DNA of 64,000 nucleotides from positions 1,240,001 to 1,304,000 of the forward strand of contig NZ_CP011389.1 in assembly GCF_001007995.1 (NCBI RefSeq). Direction: 5' to 3'. A program made the translations under genes and the position numbers. The notes beneath the pieces are model-generated. The model did no database searches and was not told where the DNA came from. It saw only the letters and a program-made list of their open reading frames with translations. This DNA comes from Deinococcus soli (ex Cha et al. 2016). Its GTDB lineage: Bacteria > Deinococcota > Deinococci > Deinococcales > Deinococcaceae. Positions 63,461-64,000 of this stretch are shown in pieces (position 1 is the stretch's first letter; every line of letters starts with the position of its first letter).

Positions 63461-64000
63461 TTACTTCAGCGCGGCGTCCAGGGGCAGGTCGCGGCCGTGC
63501 GCCAGGGCGCGCAGGTCGTCGGGCGTGGTGGGGCTGGGGGTCACGTCGGGCGTCAGGGGCTGGCCGCGCAGGTCGTTGGCGCGGCCGATGGTGACGCTCA
63601 GGCCCCGGTCACCGCTGATGGCGCCGATCACGGTGACGGTGTTCCCGACGCCGGAGGTGCGTTCCCCGGTCAGGGTGGCACCCGTCTGCGCGGCCAGCTG
63701 CGCGACGATCTCGGAGGCGCTGGCGGACCCCTCGTTCACGAGGATGGTCAGCCGGCCCGTCCAGCGGGCGGGGGTGCCGACGCCCAGGACCGGGCTGGTC
63801 GGGGCGCAGTTGTACCCTGCAAGGACCTGACCGCCCCGGTACGCGAAGGTGACGTCCTGCCCGTCCAGGGTCTCGATGGTCTCCCCAGCGCGGTCGCCGA
63901 CCAGGGCGCCGGCCACGCCGATCGCCTCGGACAGCAGGCCGCCGCCGTTGCCGCGCAGGTCGAGGATCAGGTGGGTGGCGCCTGCGCGCTGCGCGCCCCC
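63461..64000 (-). CDS. S41-family (C-terminal processing) peptidase, 3' part
   Basis: The frame is open to the window edge, so the 5' part lies beyond it. The visible 179 residues contain LILDLRGNGGG, the substrate-binding strand of S41 peptidases, and the catalytic Ser in LVNEGSASASEIVA; the partner Lys would be in the GERTSGVG region, where Arg-Thr stands instead of the common K-x-x-G. An exported protease is likely. The apparent internal start at 63916 (GTG) is only a valine codon in the middle of the domain. Confidence 0.88.
   Translation of the reverse strand, partial: GGAQRAGATHLILDLRGNGGGLLSEAIGVAGALVGDRAGETIETLDGQDVTFAYRGGQVLAGYNCAPTSPVLGVGTPARWTGRLTILVNEGSASASEIVAQLAAQTGATLTGERTSGVGNTVTVIGAISGDRGLSVTIGRANDLRGQPLTPDVTPSPTTPDDLRALAHGRDLPLDAALK

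Overview
This 64 kb window is chromosomal DNA of a Deinococcus-type bacterium. The supporting signs are very high GC with G/C-ending codons, a complete 14-gene nuoA-N operon, many genes whose -10 box (TANNNT) lies only 5-9 bases before the start codon (leaderless transcripts), intergenic 7-bp repeats and a dispersed MITE-like repeat. This assignment is an inference from style and gene content; no species is claimed.

Layout. 1-7.1 kb: housekeeping and signalling genes (DUF1540 protein, ABC-F ATPase, a FecR-domain protein coupled to a CHASE2-GGDEF protein, an ArsR-type regulator with a 17-bp perfect inverted repeat over its promoter). 7.1-22.0 kb: the respiratory NADH:quinone oxidoreductase (complex I) operon on the minus strand in the order nuoA to nuoN, with 7-bp repeat clusters in four of its gaps. 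22.2-32.2 kb: a DUF4279 protein, a sensor kinase divergent from a DUF1998-type helicase, tRNA-Gln, a DUF4384 lipoprotein-like exported protein whose stop codon is the target of an 870-bp IS5-family element, a PD-(D/E)XK/DUF4357 protein, an SDR dehydrogenase, a subtilisin-type protease and a small membrane protein.

32.26-59.86 kb: a 27.5-kb integrated island. It sits in a tRNA-Arg(ACG) gene and is bounded by a 49-bp direct repeat (attL and attR) that starts in the anticodon loop. Near each end, inside the repeat, lies a pair of 11-bp sites that look like integrase arm sites. The right part carries the mobility module (unknown protein, excisionase-like HTH, primase/helicase-like DUF927 protein, tyrosine integrase). 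The left and centre carry a minus-strand defence cluster: zinc-ribbon protein, brxA, brxB, brxC, a RelE-like/UvrD-like fusion helicase, a zinc-ribbon protein, pglX, a RecQ-phosphoribosyltransferase fusion, a DprA-like protein, pglZ and brxL, followed by an AbrB/PIN (VapBC-like) pair. This is a type 1 BREX set in canonical order (A-B-C-X-Z-L) into which four extra genes are inserted. The central, specificity-bearing part of pglX and the small gene before it are much more AT-rich than everything around them, which suggests a swapped specificity module.

59.9-64 kb: a minus-strand tRNA cluster (Ser-TGA, Ser-GCT, Arg, Arg) with a near-consensus promoter, a nitrilase-fold protein lacking the catalytic cysteine, the 5-oxoprolinase subunits pxpB-pxpC, and the 3' part of an S41 peptidase.

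The most interesting system is the BREX island with its embedded DprA-like/RecQ-PRTase pair and RelE-UvrD fusion. BREX itself is known; the combination of accessory genes may be undescribed.
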